From contig NZ_JALEGT010000121.1 of assembly GCF_022763305.1 (NCBI RefSeq), forward strand, positions 124,001 to 188,000: a stretch of DNA of 64,000 nt, written 5' to 3'. Positions within the stretch are counted from its first letter, which is position 1. Every line of letters begins with the position of its first letter. Under the pieces are notes generated by a model. It searched no databases, had not been told where the DNA came from, and saw only the letters and a list, made by a program, of their open reading frames with translations. The translations under genes and the position numbers were made by a program. Of the stretch, positions 29,453-38,994 are shown piece after piece. Source of the DNA: Marivita sp. (GTDB lineage: Bacteria; Pseudomonadota; Alphaproteobacteria; Rhodobacterales; Rhodobacteraceae).

Positions 29453-31581
29453 AGCTGCGGGCAATAGAGCGCCAGCTTGTCAAGCAGAGCCTCTTTGCGC
29501 AACGGCTTGGTCAGGTAATCTGTCAGGCCTGACTGCAGGATCATGTCGCGATCCCCTTTCATCGCGTGGGCGGTGACGGCGATGATCGGAACATGCGGTC
29601 CGGTGCCCTCCAGCGCTCGGATACGGGTGGTGGCCTCTTTGCCGTCCATACCCGGCATGGAGATATCCATGAAGATCACGTCCGGTCTGACGGTCTCAAA
29701 CGCCGATACTGCCTCGAACCCGTCATTGGCGATGACAAGCTCCACCTGTGCGTCCTTCACCATCTTGCGGAAGACCAGCTGGTTTGTGCGATTGTCTTCG
29801 GCCAGGAGCACTCTGGGCAAGTTTGGTTGCCCAAGTCGGGGATCCAGCGGGACAGGGTGTTTCTGAACGGCAGTTGACGTGATCGCGTCGAATAGTGCGG
29901 CGCGCGCGTAGGGACGTTGGATGGTCCGGACTTGTGGCAAACCAGCCTCGGCCACGCGTTTTGGATCACTTGAGAGTGAGAGCACAGGGGTGTCCGATCC
30001 AAGCGCGCACAATGCGGCAACCGTGGGCGCAAAGTGCGGGCTGGATGGTTCAAGGCCAAGAACCGCGAGATTGACCGAAGCAAGCAGTTCGGAGGACAGG
30101 TCGGCCGGATTGTCGGGAACGACAGGCACGCCACCCAGCGCACTGATCTGGTTGATCAGCTGCGTCTTTTCCGGCTTTGCGCCATCATCCAGCAGAAGGA
30201 TGCGCTGTACTGAGGGATCAAGTTTGAGTTGCGTTTCGGTCTGCTGCGGGTCGATAGGCAGCGTCACCGCAAAGCCGAAACAACTCCCGACGCCAAGTTC
30301 GGACGTGACCCAGATTTCGCCCTCCATCAATTCGACCAGCCGCTTGGTTATGGCGAGCCCTAGACCGGTTCCTTCGAACTGTCGGTTTCGGTCATCTTCG
30401 ACCTGGTTGAATTCACCGAATACGTGATCGACCTTGTCGGCGGCGATCCCGATTCCGGTGTCTTCGACCGTAATGCGCAGACGGGTCCGTCCATTGGATT
30501 CGGCTTCGCCGACCACACGCAGCATCACCTCGCCTTGCAGTGTGAACTTGACCGCGTTGCCCATGAGATTCGTCACGATCTGACGGAGACGTCCGGGATC
30601 AGCAACGAAGCGGGTGGGCTGAAGGATGTCGTAGTCGATCCGCAGAACCAGGCCTTTGGCTTGCGCGGTCGGTTGCAAGAGCATCACCACCTCATGCAGC
30701 GTCTTTTCAAGGTCGAACGGCTCGGGGTGCAACACCAGCTTGTCCGCATCAATCTTGGAATAATCGAGAACGTCGTTGATGATGACCAACAGCGCCTCGC
30801 CGGAATGCTTGATGGTCTCCACGAAAAGGCGCTGTTCGCTATCCAGATCGGTTTCCGTCAACAGCTCTGCCATGCCAACGACACCATTCATCGGCGTGCG
30901 GATCTCGTGGCTCATATTGGCGAGAAAGGCGGATTTTGCGCGATTGGCGGCTTCTGCCCGTTCGCGCGCCTCGCGCAGCTGTTCCTCGTATTGCACGCTG
31001 GCGGTGATGTTCAATGCAAGGCTGACCACGTCGCCAGACGGGCCACGCCGATCGAAGATGCGGATATGTTCGCCATTCCAGAGTTGAATCTCCATTGGCT
31101 GGGGATCGTCCTGCTGCCACCTGTCCTGCATCCGGGCGCGCCAAGCGGCGGGGGATTCCCGCCCGATATTGACGATGCCTTCTTCGGTCAGAAGCTGCAG
31201 GATTCGGGGGTAGGTGATGCCGGGCTTCACCTCGTCGAGGTCTTCGAAGACTGCCAGATAGGCCCGGTTGGCCGCGATCATGTGATTGTCGGCGTCGAAA
31301 AACGCGAATCCATCCTGAATCGTTTCGATCGAATGCCAAAGGCGGCGTTCGGCGATCTGGATCTTTTCATGGGCGACACCCAGCTCGGTCTTAACCCGCT
31401 GATTTTCGCCGCGCACCATCGCCACTTCGGCCCGGGTTTCCACGATTTCGTTGCTGAGCTGCTGGGCATGGTTGCCCAGCTTGCGATTGGCGGCGAACAG
31501 CTCGGCCTGCTTGAGTTCGAGGAGACGCTCGGCCGCCAGCCGCGCGCGACGTTCCTCCGCCAGCTTGTTGGCAAGACTCAT
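29437..31581 (-). CDS. Hybrid sensor histidine kinase with an extra degenerate receiver
   Basis: A 714-residue cytoplasmic hybrid kinase. Order: N-terminal coiled coil (about 1-80), PAS domain (about 82-195), HisKA with phospho-acceptor His225 in NMSHEIRTP, HATPase with N-box and GTGLGLAITKR (about 330-443), a receiver-like domain without the acceptor aspartate (about 459-571), and a canonical receiver with Asp639 in FMDISMPGMDG and Lys in TKP. No transmembrane segment is visible, so the stimulus is probably internal, sensed by PAS. No response-regulator gene is adjacent. It overlaps yaaA tail-to-tail. Confidence 0.9.
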   Translation of the reverse strand: MSLANKLAEERRARLAAERLLELKQAELFAANRKLGNHAQQLSNEIVETRAEVAMVRGENQRVKTELGVAHEKIQIAERRLWHSIETIQDGFAFFDADNHMIAANRAYLAVFEDLDEVKPGITYPRILQLLTEEGIVNIGRESPAAWRARMQDRWQQDDPQPMEIQLWNGEHIRIFDRRGPSGDVVSLALNITASVQYEEQLREARERAEAANRAKSAFLANMSHEIRTPMNGVVGMAELLTETDLDSEQRLFVETIKHSGEALLVIINDVLDYSKIDADKLVLHPEPFDLEKTLHEVVMLLQPTAQAKGLVLRIDYDILQPTRFVADPGRLRQIVTNLMGNAVKFTLQGEVMLRVVGEAESNGRTRLRITVEDTGIGIAADKVDHVFGEFNQVEDDRNRQFEGTGLGLAITKRLVELMEGEIWVTSELGVGSCFGFAVTLPIDPQQTETQLKLDPSVQRILLLDDGAKPEKTQLINQISALGGVPVVPDNPADLSSELLASVNLAVLGLEPSSPHFAPTVAALCALGSDTPVLSLSSDPKRVAEAGLPQVRTIQRPYARAALFDAITSTAVQKHPVPLDPRLGQPNLPRVLLAEDNRTNQLVFRKMVKDAQVELVIANDGFEAVSAFETVRPDVIFMDISMPGMDGKEATTRIRALEGTGPHVPIIAVTAHAMKGDRDMILQSGLTDYLTKPLRKEALLDKLALYCPQLQLAS

Positions 31582-31638
31582 GCAGACCTCCGATCAGACT
31601 GAAACCGACTGTCCGGGATCATGGTGAAGAAGGAATTA

Positions 31639-31666
31639 ATCCCGGCCGAGATTACCTGGCCGGGAT
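31639..31666 (-). terminator. Hairpin after the thiolase gene
   Basis: ATCCCGGCC and GGCCGGGAT form a 9-bp stem with a 10-base loop, 30 bp beyond the thiolase stop. On the minus strand it is followed by an AT-rich stretch but not a uniform T-run, so it is a probable, not certain, terminator. Confidence 0.5.
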
Positions 31667-31695
31667 CGAATATGCATCATTCGGTCAGGCCGGTG

Positions 31696-32874
31696 TCACA
31701 GCCGCTCCAGAGCGAGCGCGATGCCCTGTCCACCGCCGATGCACATTGTAATCAGTGCTTTGCTGCCGCCGATGCGTTCCAGTTCATATAGGGCCTTGAT
31801 CGTGATGATCGCGCCGGTGGCCCCGACTGGATGGCCCAGAGCGATGGCTCCTCCGTTCGGGTTGACCTTGGCTGGATCGAGCCCGAGCCCCTTGTTGACC
31901 GCGAGCGCCTGAGCCGCGAAGGCTTCGTTGCTTTCGATCACGTCGAAATCGCTGGAGGACAGACCTGTTCGGGCAAGCAGGTTTTCGACAGCAGGCACCG
32001 GGCCGATGCCCATCACCTCGGGCCGCACTCCGGCATGGGCATAACCAAGTATCCGGGCTTTCGGTTTGAGCCCGGCCTTCTGTGCGGCGGAAGCGGTGGC
32101 CAGAACGACAGCCGCCGCACCATCGTTGATTCCCGAGGCGTTTCCAGCGGTGACGGTGCCATCCTTCTGGAACACGGTCTTCAGCCCGGCCAGAGCCTCT
32201 CGCGTCGTAGCCTTGGGGTGTTCGTCCGTATCGAAAGGCACCATGTCGCGTTTGATCTTCACCTCTACGGGCACGATTTGGCTGGCAAAGCGGCCTTCGG
32301 CAATCGCTTGGGCCGCGCGCTTCTGGCTTTCCAGCGCAAAGGCGTCCTGCGCGTCACGGCTGATGTCGTGTTCTGCTGCGACGTTTTCCGCCGTCACACC
32401 CATATGGCCGGTCCCAAACGGACAATTCAGCGCGCCAAGCATCATGTCCAGCGTGCGGATGTCCCCCATTTTGGCGCCCCAGCGCTGGTCCGGCACGATA
32501 TAGGGTGACCGGCTCATGCTTTCGGCGCCACCCGCCAGCGCAAACTTTGCATCACCCAACATGAGCGACTGAATGGCCGACACGATGGCTTGAGCGCCCG
32601 ACCCGCACAGGCGGTTCACGTTCATCGCAGGTGTGGTTTCCGGGATGCCGGCCTGCATCGCGGCGACCCGGCTCAGGTACATGTCGCGGGGTTCGGTATT
32701 GATCACATGACCGAACACGACATGCCCGATCAGACCACCCTCGACGCCCGATCTGTCCAGCGCGGCCCGCGCCACCGCTGCGCCAAGGTCGATCGGAGGT
32801 GTTGCAGCGAGGGAGCCGCCAAAAGTGCCGATTGCGGTGCGCGCACCGTCCAGAAGTACGATATCGTCTGCCAT
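31696..32874 (-). CDS. Acetyl-CoA C-acyltransferase (thiolase)
   Basis: A biosynthetic/degradative-type thiolase of 392 residues. The nucleophilic cysteine is in NRLCGSGAQ (Cys90); the C-terminal active-site motifs are GGAIALGHPVGATG and MCIGGGQG. Sequence features resemble BktB/PhaA-like beta-ketothiolases, which condense acetyl-CoA to acetoacetyl-CoA or cleave 3-ketoacyl-CoA, but the chain-length preference is not readable. It is a single gene with no phaB or fad neighbour. Confidence 0.92.
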   Translation of the reverse strand: MADDIVLLDGARTAIGTFGGSLAATPPIDLGAAVARAALDRSGVEGGLIGHVVFGHVINTEPRDMYLSRVAAMQAGIPETTPAMNVNRLCGSGAQAIVSAIQSLMLGDAKFALAGGAESMSRSPYIVPDQRWGAKMGDIRTLDMMLGALNCPFGTGHMGVTAENVAAEHDISRDAQDAFALESQKRAAQAIAEGRFASQIVPVEVKIKRDMVPFDTDEHPKATTREALAGLKTVFQKDGTVTAGNASGINDGAAAVVLATASAAQKAGLKPKARILGYAHAGVRPEVMGIGPVPAVENLLARTGLSSSDFDVIESNEAFAAQALAVNKGLGLDPAKVNPNGGAIALGHPVGATGAIITIKALYELERIGGSKALITMCIGGGQGIALALERL

Positions 32875-32943
32875 GTGAGTGTCCTTTGATCCGTCGGCTG
32901 CACTATGGGCGAGCCGGAACGTGCTGTCAGCCGCAACGTTCCG

Positions 32944-34278
32944 TCAGTCGGGCAGCTTCGTTGTCGCAAGCTGCGAGCCTTCGAGCATTTTCACCTCGCG
33001 TTGCGGGAAGGGTATGGAAATCCCATGCTCGTGGAACGCGTCCCAGAGTGCCAAGTAGACGTTGCCCCGGATATTGGTCAGCCCACCTGTTGGATCCCGG
33101 ATCCAGAACCTCAGGATATAGTCCACGGAACTGTCGCCGAACCCGACGATATGGCACACCGGCGGCTTGAAGCTCAGAACACGATCCACCGATTTTGCCG
33201 CTTCGATGGCGATCTTGCGGACCTTGTGCGGATCGTCGGAATAGGCCGTGCCGAAATAGATGTCCAAGCGCACGAATTCGTTGGAATGCGACCAGTTCAC
33301 CACCTGTCCGGTGATGAGGTCTTCGTTCGGGATCAGGTATTCCTTGCCGTCGCGGGTGACGACGCTCACGTAGCGCGCGCCCAGTGAATTGATCCAGCCG
33401 AACGTGTCTCCGAGAGAGATCACGTCTCCGGGTTTGATCGACTTGTCGAGAAGGATGATGATGCCGGACACGAGGTTCGACACGACCTTTTGCAGGCCAA
33501 ACCCCAACCCCACACCGATGGCCCCGGACAGAACGGCCAGTCCGGTCAGGTCGACGCCAACGATGCGCAGTCCGAGAAAGAAGGCTGCGCCGAACAGAAG
33601 CACTTGCAGGAACTTGATCGCCAGAACCTGCATGGAGGGCGAGATGTCTTCGTTCCTGCGGATCGTCGCTGCGGTGGTGCCGCTGATCAGTCGTGCCGCT
33701 GTCAGGAGGGCGGCAAGGATCACAACCGCCTGGATTACAAGCCAGGCCGAGAGCCGGGTCTCGCCGATGGAGATGGCCGCGCTGTCCAGAAGCGTCTGGG
33801 TTTCGTCCGCCAGCCCGGTGATCGACAGCGTCACCCAGGCCCAGGCCCCGTAACGGACGATCCCGCGCAGAAGCGTGTTCTTGATGAGCCGCGTGGCAAA
33901 GGCGATGAGCAGCCACGCGGTCGCCAGGTTCGCGATGATTGACAACAGGTAGGATCGGGAAGGCCATGTCAGTTCGCGCATCAGGATGACGACGATCCAG
34001 ATCAGCACGACGAACAGGACCATACGCAGGCGGCGGTGGAACACCACGAGGGCACGCATCCGCCATTTTGGCCAGCCTTCCAGACCGCGCATCCACTCAT
34101 GCATGCGTGGCTTGATGACCGCAGCCGTCAGATGTGCCGTCAGAAACAGTCCAAGCGCGATCAGAAGTTGATAGGCGTTCCAGGGGCGCAGCAGGCTTCC
34201 TACAAACGTATCCGCCCAGGTGAACAGGCCGCGTGTGACTTCGGCGAGTGTTTCGGCTGAGACGAGATCGGGGCCCAT
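32944..34278 (-). CDS. MscS-family mechanosensitive ion channel
   Basis: A 444-residue membrane protein with several N-terminal helices before the canonical MscS core. The pore helix is glycine/alanine-rich, LSGAIGVGLGFGLQKVVSN, followed by the beta domain DVISLGDTFGWINSLGARY and a cytoplasmic alpha/beta domain. It probably releases osmolytes upon hypo-osmotic shock. The additional N-terminal helices make it longer than E. coli MscS (286 residues). Confidence 0.92.
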   Translation of the reverse strand: MGPDLVSAETLAEVTRGLFTWADTFVGSLLRPWNAYQLLIALGLFLTAHLTAAVIKPRMHEWMRGLEGWPKWRMRALVVFHRRLRMVLFVVLIWIVVILMRELTWPSRSYLLSIIANLATAWLLIAFATRLIKNTLLRGIVRYGAWAWVTLSITGLADETQTLLDSAAISIGETRLSAWLVIQAVVILAALLTAARLISGTTAATIRRNEDISPSMQVLAIKFLQVLLFGAAFFLGLRIVGVDLTGLAVLSGAIGVGLGFGLQKVVSNLVSGIIILLDKSIKPGDVISLGDTFGWINSLGARYVSVVTRDGKEYLIPNEDLITGQVVNWSHSNEFVRLDIYFGTAYSDDPHKVRKIAIEAAKSVDRVLSFKPPVCHIVGFGDSSVDYILRFWIRDPTGGLTNIRGNVYLALWDAFHEHGISIPFPQREVKMLEGSQLATTKLPD

Positions 34279-34338
34279 TCCATTTCCGGTTGGTTGCGTG
34301 CTGTCAGCGTCGCATCGTGCCGCCGACAGCGCAACCTC

Positions 34339-34467
34339 TTAGCCGCCAAAAGGCAGAGCGATCACCATGGGGCCGAGATCCGTATCCGCACCGGCTGCAT
34401 GTACGATCAGACCTGCACACAGGACCGCGATCAAACCCAGGTTGATGATGTTCAGTTTGGTCAGCAT
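34339..34467 (-). CDS. Small hydrophobic protein (42 aa)
   Basis: The ATG at 34467 follows a strong GAGGGGT ribosome-binding site. The 42-residue product has one hydrophobic segment (about residues 7-26) and a second hydrophobic end, so it is probably a single-pass inner-membrane or exported peptide. The good ribosome-binding site and membrane-like composition support a real gene. No known domain. It lies upstream of the MscS gene in the same direction and may share its transcript. Confidence 0.6.
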   Translation of the reverse strand: MLTKLNIINLGLIAVLCAGLIVHAAGADTDLGPMVIALPFGG

Positions 34468-34741
34468 TTTACCCCTCGCTAATCCAGTACGTCGCGAGGG
34501 TTGCGTTGGATCATTTTGGCGATGTGTTTCAGACCGAATGCGCCGCTGCGCGCCGCCCTTGCGGCGGGGCGGGCCGATGATGTATGGCAACGCCATGGAA
34601 ATGGTATTCGATCTGGATGAACGCGCGCGTTTGCGGGAACGTTTCTTCGGTGCGACACATACGGTGCTCGCGCGGCTATAATCCTGCGCCCGAGCCAACA
34701 CGACCCTACCCCACAATCTAGACACCCAAGGGAGAGGACCC

Positions 34742-36145
34742 ATGTCCCCCAAAACGCTCTATGACAAGATCTGGGATGCCCATGTCGCGCATGAAGCCGA
34801 CGATGGCACCTGCCTTCTGTATATCGACCGTCACCTCGTTCACGAGGTGACCAGCCCGCAGGCTTTCGAAGGTCTGCGCATGGCTGGGCGTTCGGTGCGT
34901 GCGCCGGACAAGACCATCGCCGTGCCGGATCACAACGTGCCCACGACTCCGGGCCGCGAAGACCCCAAGAACATGACCGAAGACAGCGCGATTCAAGTCG
35001 CGGCCCTGGACAAGAACGCCAAGGACTTCGGAATTCACTACTATCCCGTGTCCGATGTCCGCCAGGGCATCGTCCACATCGTCGGGCCGGAACAGGGATG
35101 GACCCTTCCGGGCATGACCGTGGTTTGCGGTGACAGCCACACGGCGACCCACGGCGCCTTTGGTGCGCTTGCGCATGGGATTGGGACGTCCGAGGTCGAG
35201 CATGTTCTGGCCACCCAGACCCTGATCCAGAAGAAATCCAAGAACATGAAGGTCGAGATCACCGGCAAGCTGCGTCCCGGTGTGACCGCCAAGGACATCA
35301 CCCTTTCGGTGATCGGCAAGACCGGCACCGCCGGCGGCACCGGTTACGTCATTGAATATTGCGGTGAGGCGATCCGCGATCTGTCGATGGAAGGCCGGAT
35401 GACCGTGTGCAACATGGCCATCGAAGGTGGCGCCCGCGCTGGCCTGATCGCGCCGGATGAGAAGACCTTCGACTATGTCAAGGGCCGTCCGCATGCGCCG
35501 AAAGGCGCCCAGTGGGAAGCGGCGCTCAACTGGTGGAAGACGCTCTACTCCGATGACGACGCGCACTGGGACAAGGTGATCACAATCAAGGGTGAAGACA
35601 TCGCGCCTGTCGTGACCTGGGGCACCTCGCCCGAGGATGTGCTTCCGATCACTGCCGAAGTGCCCGCTCCGGAAAGCTTTGAAGGCGGCAAGGTTGGTGC
35701 GGCACAACGCTCGCTGGAATATATGGGTCTGAAGCCGGGCCAGAAACTGTCCGATATCGAGATTGATACGGTTTTCATCGGTTCCTGCACCAATGGACGC
35801 ATCGAAGACCTGCGGGCTGCTGCAGAAATCCTGAAAGGCAAGAAAATCGCCGTGAAGCGCGCGATGGTCGTGCCGGGTTCGGGTCTGGTCCGGGCGCAGG
35901 CCGAAGAAGAAGGACTTGCGGACATCTTCCGCGAGGCCGGTTTCGAATGGCGGCTTGCGGGCTGTTCCATGTGCCTCGCTATGAACCCCGATCAGTTGGC
36001 ACCGGGCGAACGCTGTGCGGCCACGTCCAATCGCAACTTCGAAGGCCGTCAGGGCCGGGGCGGTCGCACGCACCTGATGTCACCGGCTATGGCGGCGGCG
36101 GCAGCGATTACAGGCAAGCTGACCGATGTTCGGGAAATGATGTGA
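34742..36145 (+). CDS. leuC: 3-isopropylmalate dehydratase large subunit
   Basis: LeuC with LeuD isomerises 2-isopropylmalate to 3-isopropylmalate in leucine synthesis. It is an aconitase-like 4Fe-4S enzyme; the cluster cysteines are in [12 protein letters not shown] and [11 protein letters not shown]. Length 467 residues. Ribosome-binding site AAGGGAGAGG lies just upstream. The leuD gene follows 83 bp later across a long hairpin; leuB is about 2.2 kb further with two unrelated genes between. Confidence 0.97.
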   Translation: MSPKTLYDKIWDAHVAHEADDGTCLLYIDRHLVHEVTSPQAFEGLRMAGRSVRAPDKTIAVPDHNVPTTPGREDPKNMTEDSAIQVAALDKNAKDFGIHYYPVSDVRQGIVHIVGPEQGWTLPGMTVVCGDSHTATHGAFGALAHGIGTSEVEHVLATQTLIQKKSKNMKVEITGKLRPGVTAKDITLSVIGKTGTAGGTGYVIEYCGEAIRDLSMEGRMTVCNMAIEGGARAGLIAPDEKTFDYVKGRPHAPKGAQWEAALNWWKTLYSDDDAHWDKVITIKGEDIAPVVTWGTSPEDVLPITAEVPAPESFEGGKVGAAQRSLEYMGLKPGQKLSDIEIDTVFIGSCTNGRIEDLRAAAEILKGKKIAVKRAMVVPGSGLVRAQAEEEGLADIFREAGFEWRLAGCSMCLAMNPDQLAPGERCAATSNRNFEGRQGRGGRTHLMSPAMAAAAAITGKLTDVREMM

Positions 36146-36151
36146 CAGGAT

Positions 36152-36207
36152 CGCTCATCAAGCCTGCCGGCTTTCTTCGCGAAGAGAGCCGAAAGGCTCG
36201 ATGAGCG
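36152..36207 (+). other. 56-nt near-continuous hairpin between leuC and leuD
   Basis: Starting seven bases after the leuC stop, CGCTCATC pairs with GATGAGCG, AGCCT with AGGCT, and CGGCTTTCTT with AAGAGAGCCG, closed by a CGCG tetraloop with only one 1x1 mismatch and one 2x2 internal loop. There is no U-run after it. It could be an RNase-processing or stabilising element giving different LeuC and LeuD levels, or a partial terminator. Confidence 0.7.
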
Positions 36208-36228
36208 CCGCACCATAGGAAAAGACAC

Positions 36229-36834
36229 ATGGAAAAATTCGAAAAACTCACCGGGATCGCAGCGCCTATGCCGCTGGTGAATATCGACACCGATATGATC
36301 ATCCCCAAGCAGTTCCTGAAGACGATCAAGCGGTCGGGTCTTGGCGTGAACCTCTTCGACGAGATGCGCTACGACGACAATGGCAACGAGATCCCTGATT
36401 TCGTGCTGAACAAACCGCAATACCGCGATGCGGAGATCCTTGTTGCAGGTGATAATTTCGGCTGCGGCTCCTCGCGTGAGCATGCGCCCTGGGCGCTGAA
36501 GGACTTCGGCATTCGGTCGATCATCTCGACCTCCTTTGCCGACATCTTCTACAACAACTGCTTCAAGAACGGCATTCTGCCCATCATTCTGCCGAAAGAG
36601 GCCGTCGACGTCCTGATGAAGGACGCAGAGAAGGGCTCGAATGCACGGATGACCGTTGATCTTGAGAACCAGACGGTCACAAGTTCGGACGGCGAGGTAT
36701 TCTCGTTCGAACTGGACAGCTTCAAGAAGCATTGCCTGATGAACGGTCTCGATGACATCGGTCTGACCATGGAGAAAGCGGCTGCCATCGACAGTTTCGA
36801 GGCTCAGGCGTCTCAGGCCCGCCCTTGGGTGTGA
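36229..36834 (+). CDS. leuD: 3-isopropylmalate dehydratase small subunit
   Basis: LeuD (201 residues) provides the swivel domain of isopropylmalate isomerase and pairs with LeuC. The N-terminal [16 protein letters not shown] and the [15 protein letters not shown] motif are diagnostic. The start has an AGGAAA site upstream. The gene is followed by a clear intrinsic terminator, so leuB must be transcribed separately. Confidence 0.97.
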   Translation: MEKFEKLTGIAAPMPLVNIDTDMIIPKQFLKTIKRSGLGVNLFDEMRYDDNGNEIPDFVLNKPQYRDAEILVAGDNFGCGSSREHAPWALKDFGIRSIISTSFADIFYNNCFKNGILPIILPKEAVDVLMKDAEKGSNARMTVDLENQTVTSSDGEVFSFELDSFKKHCLMNGLDDIGLTMEKAAAIDSFEAQASQARPWV

Positions 36835-37138
36835 TACCATCCTCAAATGCGTTGAAAGGCCGTCCCTCGGGGCGGCCTTTGTTTTTCAAGGCAGCTACCA
36901 GATATTGTGCGTCTTTCAGACAATGCCATATTTCGCAGCACCGGCTGATGTAATCGCGCACCAGTTTGTTTGGCAGTCCAATGATTTCAATGGATAAGCC
37001 AACAGCAGAGTTGAGCCGTCCTGCAAACTTGGGCAAAACTGGGGCAACAATGAGGCAGTCCGCCACCTCCCGGCGGCACAAATTTGGAACAAGGTCGCGG
37101 CAACGTATCGCGACAGTCCGGTTTGAAGGGAAACCAAA
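36835..37138 (+). other. Intergenic region after leuD
   Basis: This 304-bp gap contains the leuD terminator near its left end and presumably the promoter of the following membrane-protein gene. I see no convincing short gene or other repeat in the rest. Confidence 0.5.
36856..36887 (+). terminator. Intrinsic terminator after leuD
   Basis: AAAGGCCG and CGGCCTTT form the base of a GC-rich stem, followed by TGTTTTT. It lies 21 bp beyond the leuD stop. Confidence 0.85.
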
Positions 37139-37975
37139 GTGGTCAAGCGGATCATGGGATCAGCTGTGCGCGCGCTGTTGATGGCGTTCCTCGTGATGAT
37201 ACCGTCGCTGGTGTTGCCGGGCACGTCGAGTGATGCCGCGCAGATGGCAGCGCTGGTCGCGTTGGTGGCCGCTGTGGTGACCTTTGCCGAATACACCAGC
37301 GAATATCCGACCTTCCTCGAATTCCGGAATGCGCCGCCGTTCAACCGTTTGCGATTTCTGGCGCTCTTTTTCTGCGTCTGGTTCGCGTCGGTGCTGATGG
37401 CGTCCGACATGCGGGCCGTCGCCGGGCCGCCAACGTTGATCCATACGCTTGCCCAGAATGCGGGCTGGATTCTGGATTTCCCGTATTCACCCGTCCGATT
37501 GATGTCGATCGCTTTTGCCGATCTACCGGTCTGGTTTGATGTCGGCGCGGCAACGCGCATTGCCAGTCTGCTCTTGTCGGTCACGATGATCGCGTTGTTG
37601 CTATTCTGGATTCACGCTCGTTTCATCTTCTGGCCGATCCGGAAGTCTGCTTTCAACTTCTGGATCAACCTTCCCCTGTTCGATCCCACCTCCGGCAAGG
37701 ACGTGCTGTTCCGGCTCAAGCGGGATGCCCATTTTAACCTCGCGTTAGGGTTTTTGCTGCCATTCCTGATCCCGGCGTTGCTGCGGATGTGGATCGGAGC
37801 CTTCGATGCCTCGATGCTGGCGATGCCGGAAATCCTGATTTGGGTGCTGTGCGCGTGGGCGTTTCTGCCATTGACCTTGATGATGCGCGGGATCGCGCTG
37901 TTCCGCGTCGCAGCGCTGATCGAGGAAAAGCGCCGTCGTGCCTATGCACAGCAGGACGAATTGCAGCTTATCTGA
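37139..37975 (+). CDS. Conserved multi-pass membrane protein of unknown function
   Basis: A 278-residue protein with about five to six hydrophobic segments (near residues 7-26, 35-50, 72-90, 139-160, 200-220 and 235-252) and a positively charged C-terminal end. I recognise no domain. The GTG at 37139 is the chosen start because AAGGG lies about 7 bp before it. It is coupled to the next gene, whose N-terminal region overlaps its 3' end in another frame. It sits between leuD and leuB, which is only positional information. Confidence 0.75.
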   Translation: MVKRIMGSAVRALLMAFLVMIPSLVLPGTSSDAAQMAALVALVAAVVTFAEYTSEYPTFLEFRNAPPFNRLRFLALFFCVWFASVLMASDMRAVAGPPTLIHTLAQNAGWILDFPYSPVRLMSIAFADLPVWFDVGAATRIASLLLSVTMIALLLFWIHARFIFWPIRKSAFNFWINLPLFDPTSGKDVLFRLKRDAHFNLALGFLLPFLIPALLRMWIGAFDASMLAMPEILIWVLCAWAFLPLTLMMRGIALFRVAALIEEKRRRAYAQQDELQLI

Positions 37976-38940
37976 CTTGTCTCGTATTTGGCCATTGTTC
38001 AGGCGCAGCACCCGCCCTTGCGGCGGAACTTCGCGTCGCGCTCTGGCATGTGCCCCTGACGCGGGATGCACCGGGCCTGCTTCTGCGCGATGTGCTCGAA
38101 CGCGAGTCGTCCGTTGTGCGGATCGCCAATGCGATCGCCGAGGCAGAGGCCGATATCATCGTCCTGACCCGGTTCGATTTTGACGCCAGCGGCATCACTC
38201 TGCGCGCCTTTGCAGAGCTTGTTGGACAAGGCTTCGATCACGGCCTGCAGCTGCGATCAAACGCCGGTGTGCCCACGGGGCTCGATCTTGACGCGGATGG
38301 CCGGTTGGCTGAACCCGAGGACGCACAGGCCTATGGACGCTTTCCCGGACAGGAAGCGCTGGCGCTCTTGTCCCGGTTCCCGATCCTGTCCGATGAGGCA
38401 CATGGGTACAACGCGGAGCTTTGGCGCGACATGCCCGACACGTTGATGATGCCTACCGATCCCGGATGGGATATACAGCGCCTGTCGAGCGGCGGGCATT
38501 GGACCGTACCGATACATTTTCCAGATGGCGAAACCACTCGGACCGTCACGATCCTTGCCGGGCATGCCGGTCCCCCGGTCTTTGACGGGCCAGAAGATCG
38601 CAATGGTCGGCGCAACCGGGACGAATTGCGGCTGTGGACCCGGATTCTCGCCGTGACGGACCCGCCATTTGTCTTCATGGCCAATACGAACCTCGACCCG
38701 GAACGTGGCGAGGGTGACCGCGATGCCATGGCGGCCTTCCTGAGGCAGGATTTGTTGAGGGACCCTTTGCCCGGGCAGGTCACGGCCCATTGGTCGCGTC
38801 CCGGTCCGATGCGCGTGTCCTATATCCTGCCTTCCGCCGAGGTCGAAGTTCAAGCGGCGCGCGTCTGGCCTGTGATCGAGGATCAGCAGCACAGCCTGAT
38901 TACGATGGACTTGGTCCTGCCGGATGCGGCCTTGCCTTGA
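37960..38940 (+). CDS. Endonuclease/exonuclease/phosphatase-family protein, start codon unclear
   Basis: A secreted-type protein of about 325 residues. The first strand ELRVALWHVP follows a hydrophobic, signal-peptide-like stretch ending PALAA. Active-site-like elements of the EEP fold are present: FMANTNLDPERGEGD in the middle and QHSLITMDL with the catalytic-type histidine near the end. No ATG, GTG or TTG occurs in frame between the predicted leader and the upstream protein's end; ATT at 37960 or CTG at 37972 are the only candidates that keep the leader. The next GTG (38050) would remove the leader and first strand. Probable substrate unknown. Confidence 0.65.
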   Translation: MAAYLTCLVFGHCSGAAPALAAELRVALWHVPLTRDAPGLLLRDVLERESSVVRIANAIAEAEADIIVLTRFDFDASGITLRAFAELVGQGFDHGLQLRSNAGVPTGLDLDADGRLAEPEDAQAYGRFPGQEALALLSRFPILSDEAHGYNAELWRDMPDTLMMPTDPGWDIQRLSSGGHWTVPIHFPDGETTRTVTILAGHAGPPVFDGPEDRNGRRNRDELRLWTRILAVTDPPFVFMANTNLDPERGEGDRDAMAAFLRQDLLRDPLPGQVTAHWSRPGPMRVSYILPSAEVEVQAARVWPVIEDQQHSLITMDLVLPDAALP

Positions 38941-38994
38941 CCCTTTGAGCCAGCGGGTCTACGCGATGGGCAATCCAGTTGATCAAAGGAACCC

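Noticed and set aside
34367..34681. Plus-strand ORF before leuC, with a possible 33-residue start at its end
   Set aside because: It runs antisense to the 42-residue gene and through non-conserved sequence; no ribosome-binding site at a sensible start.
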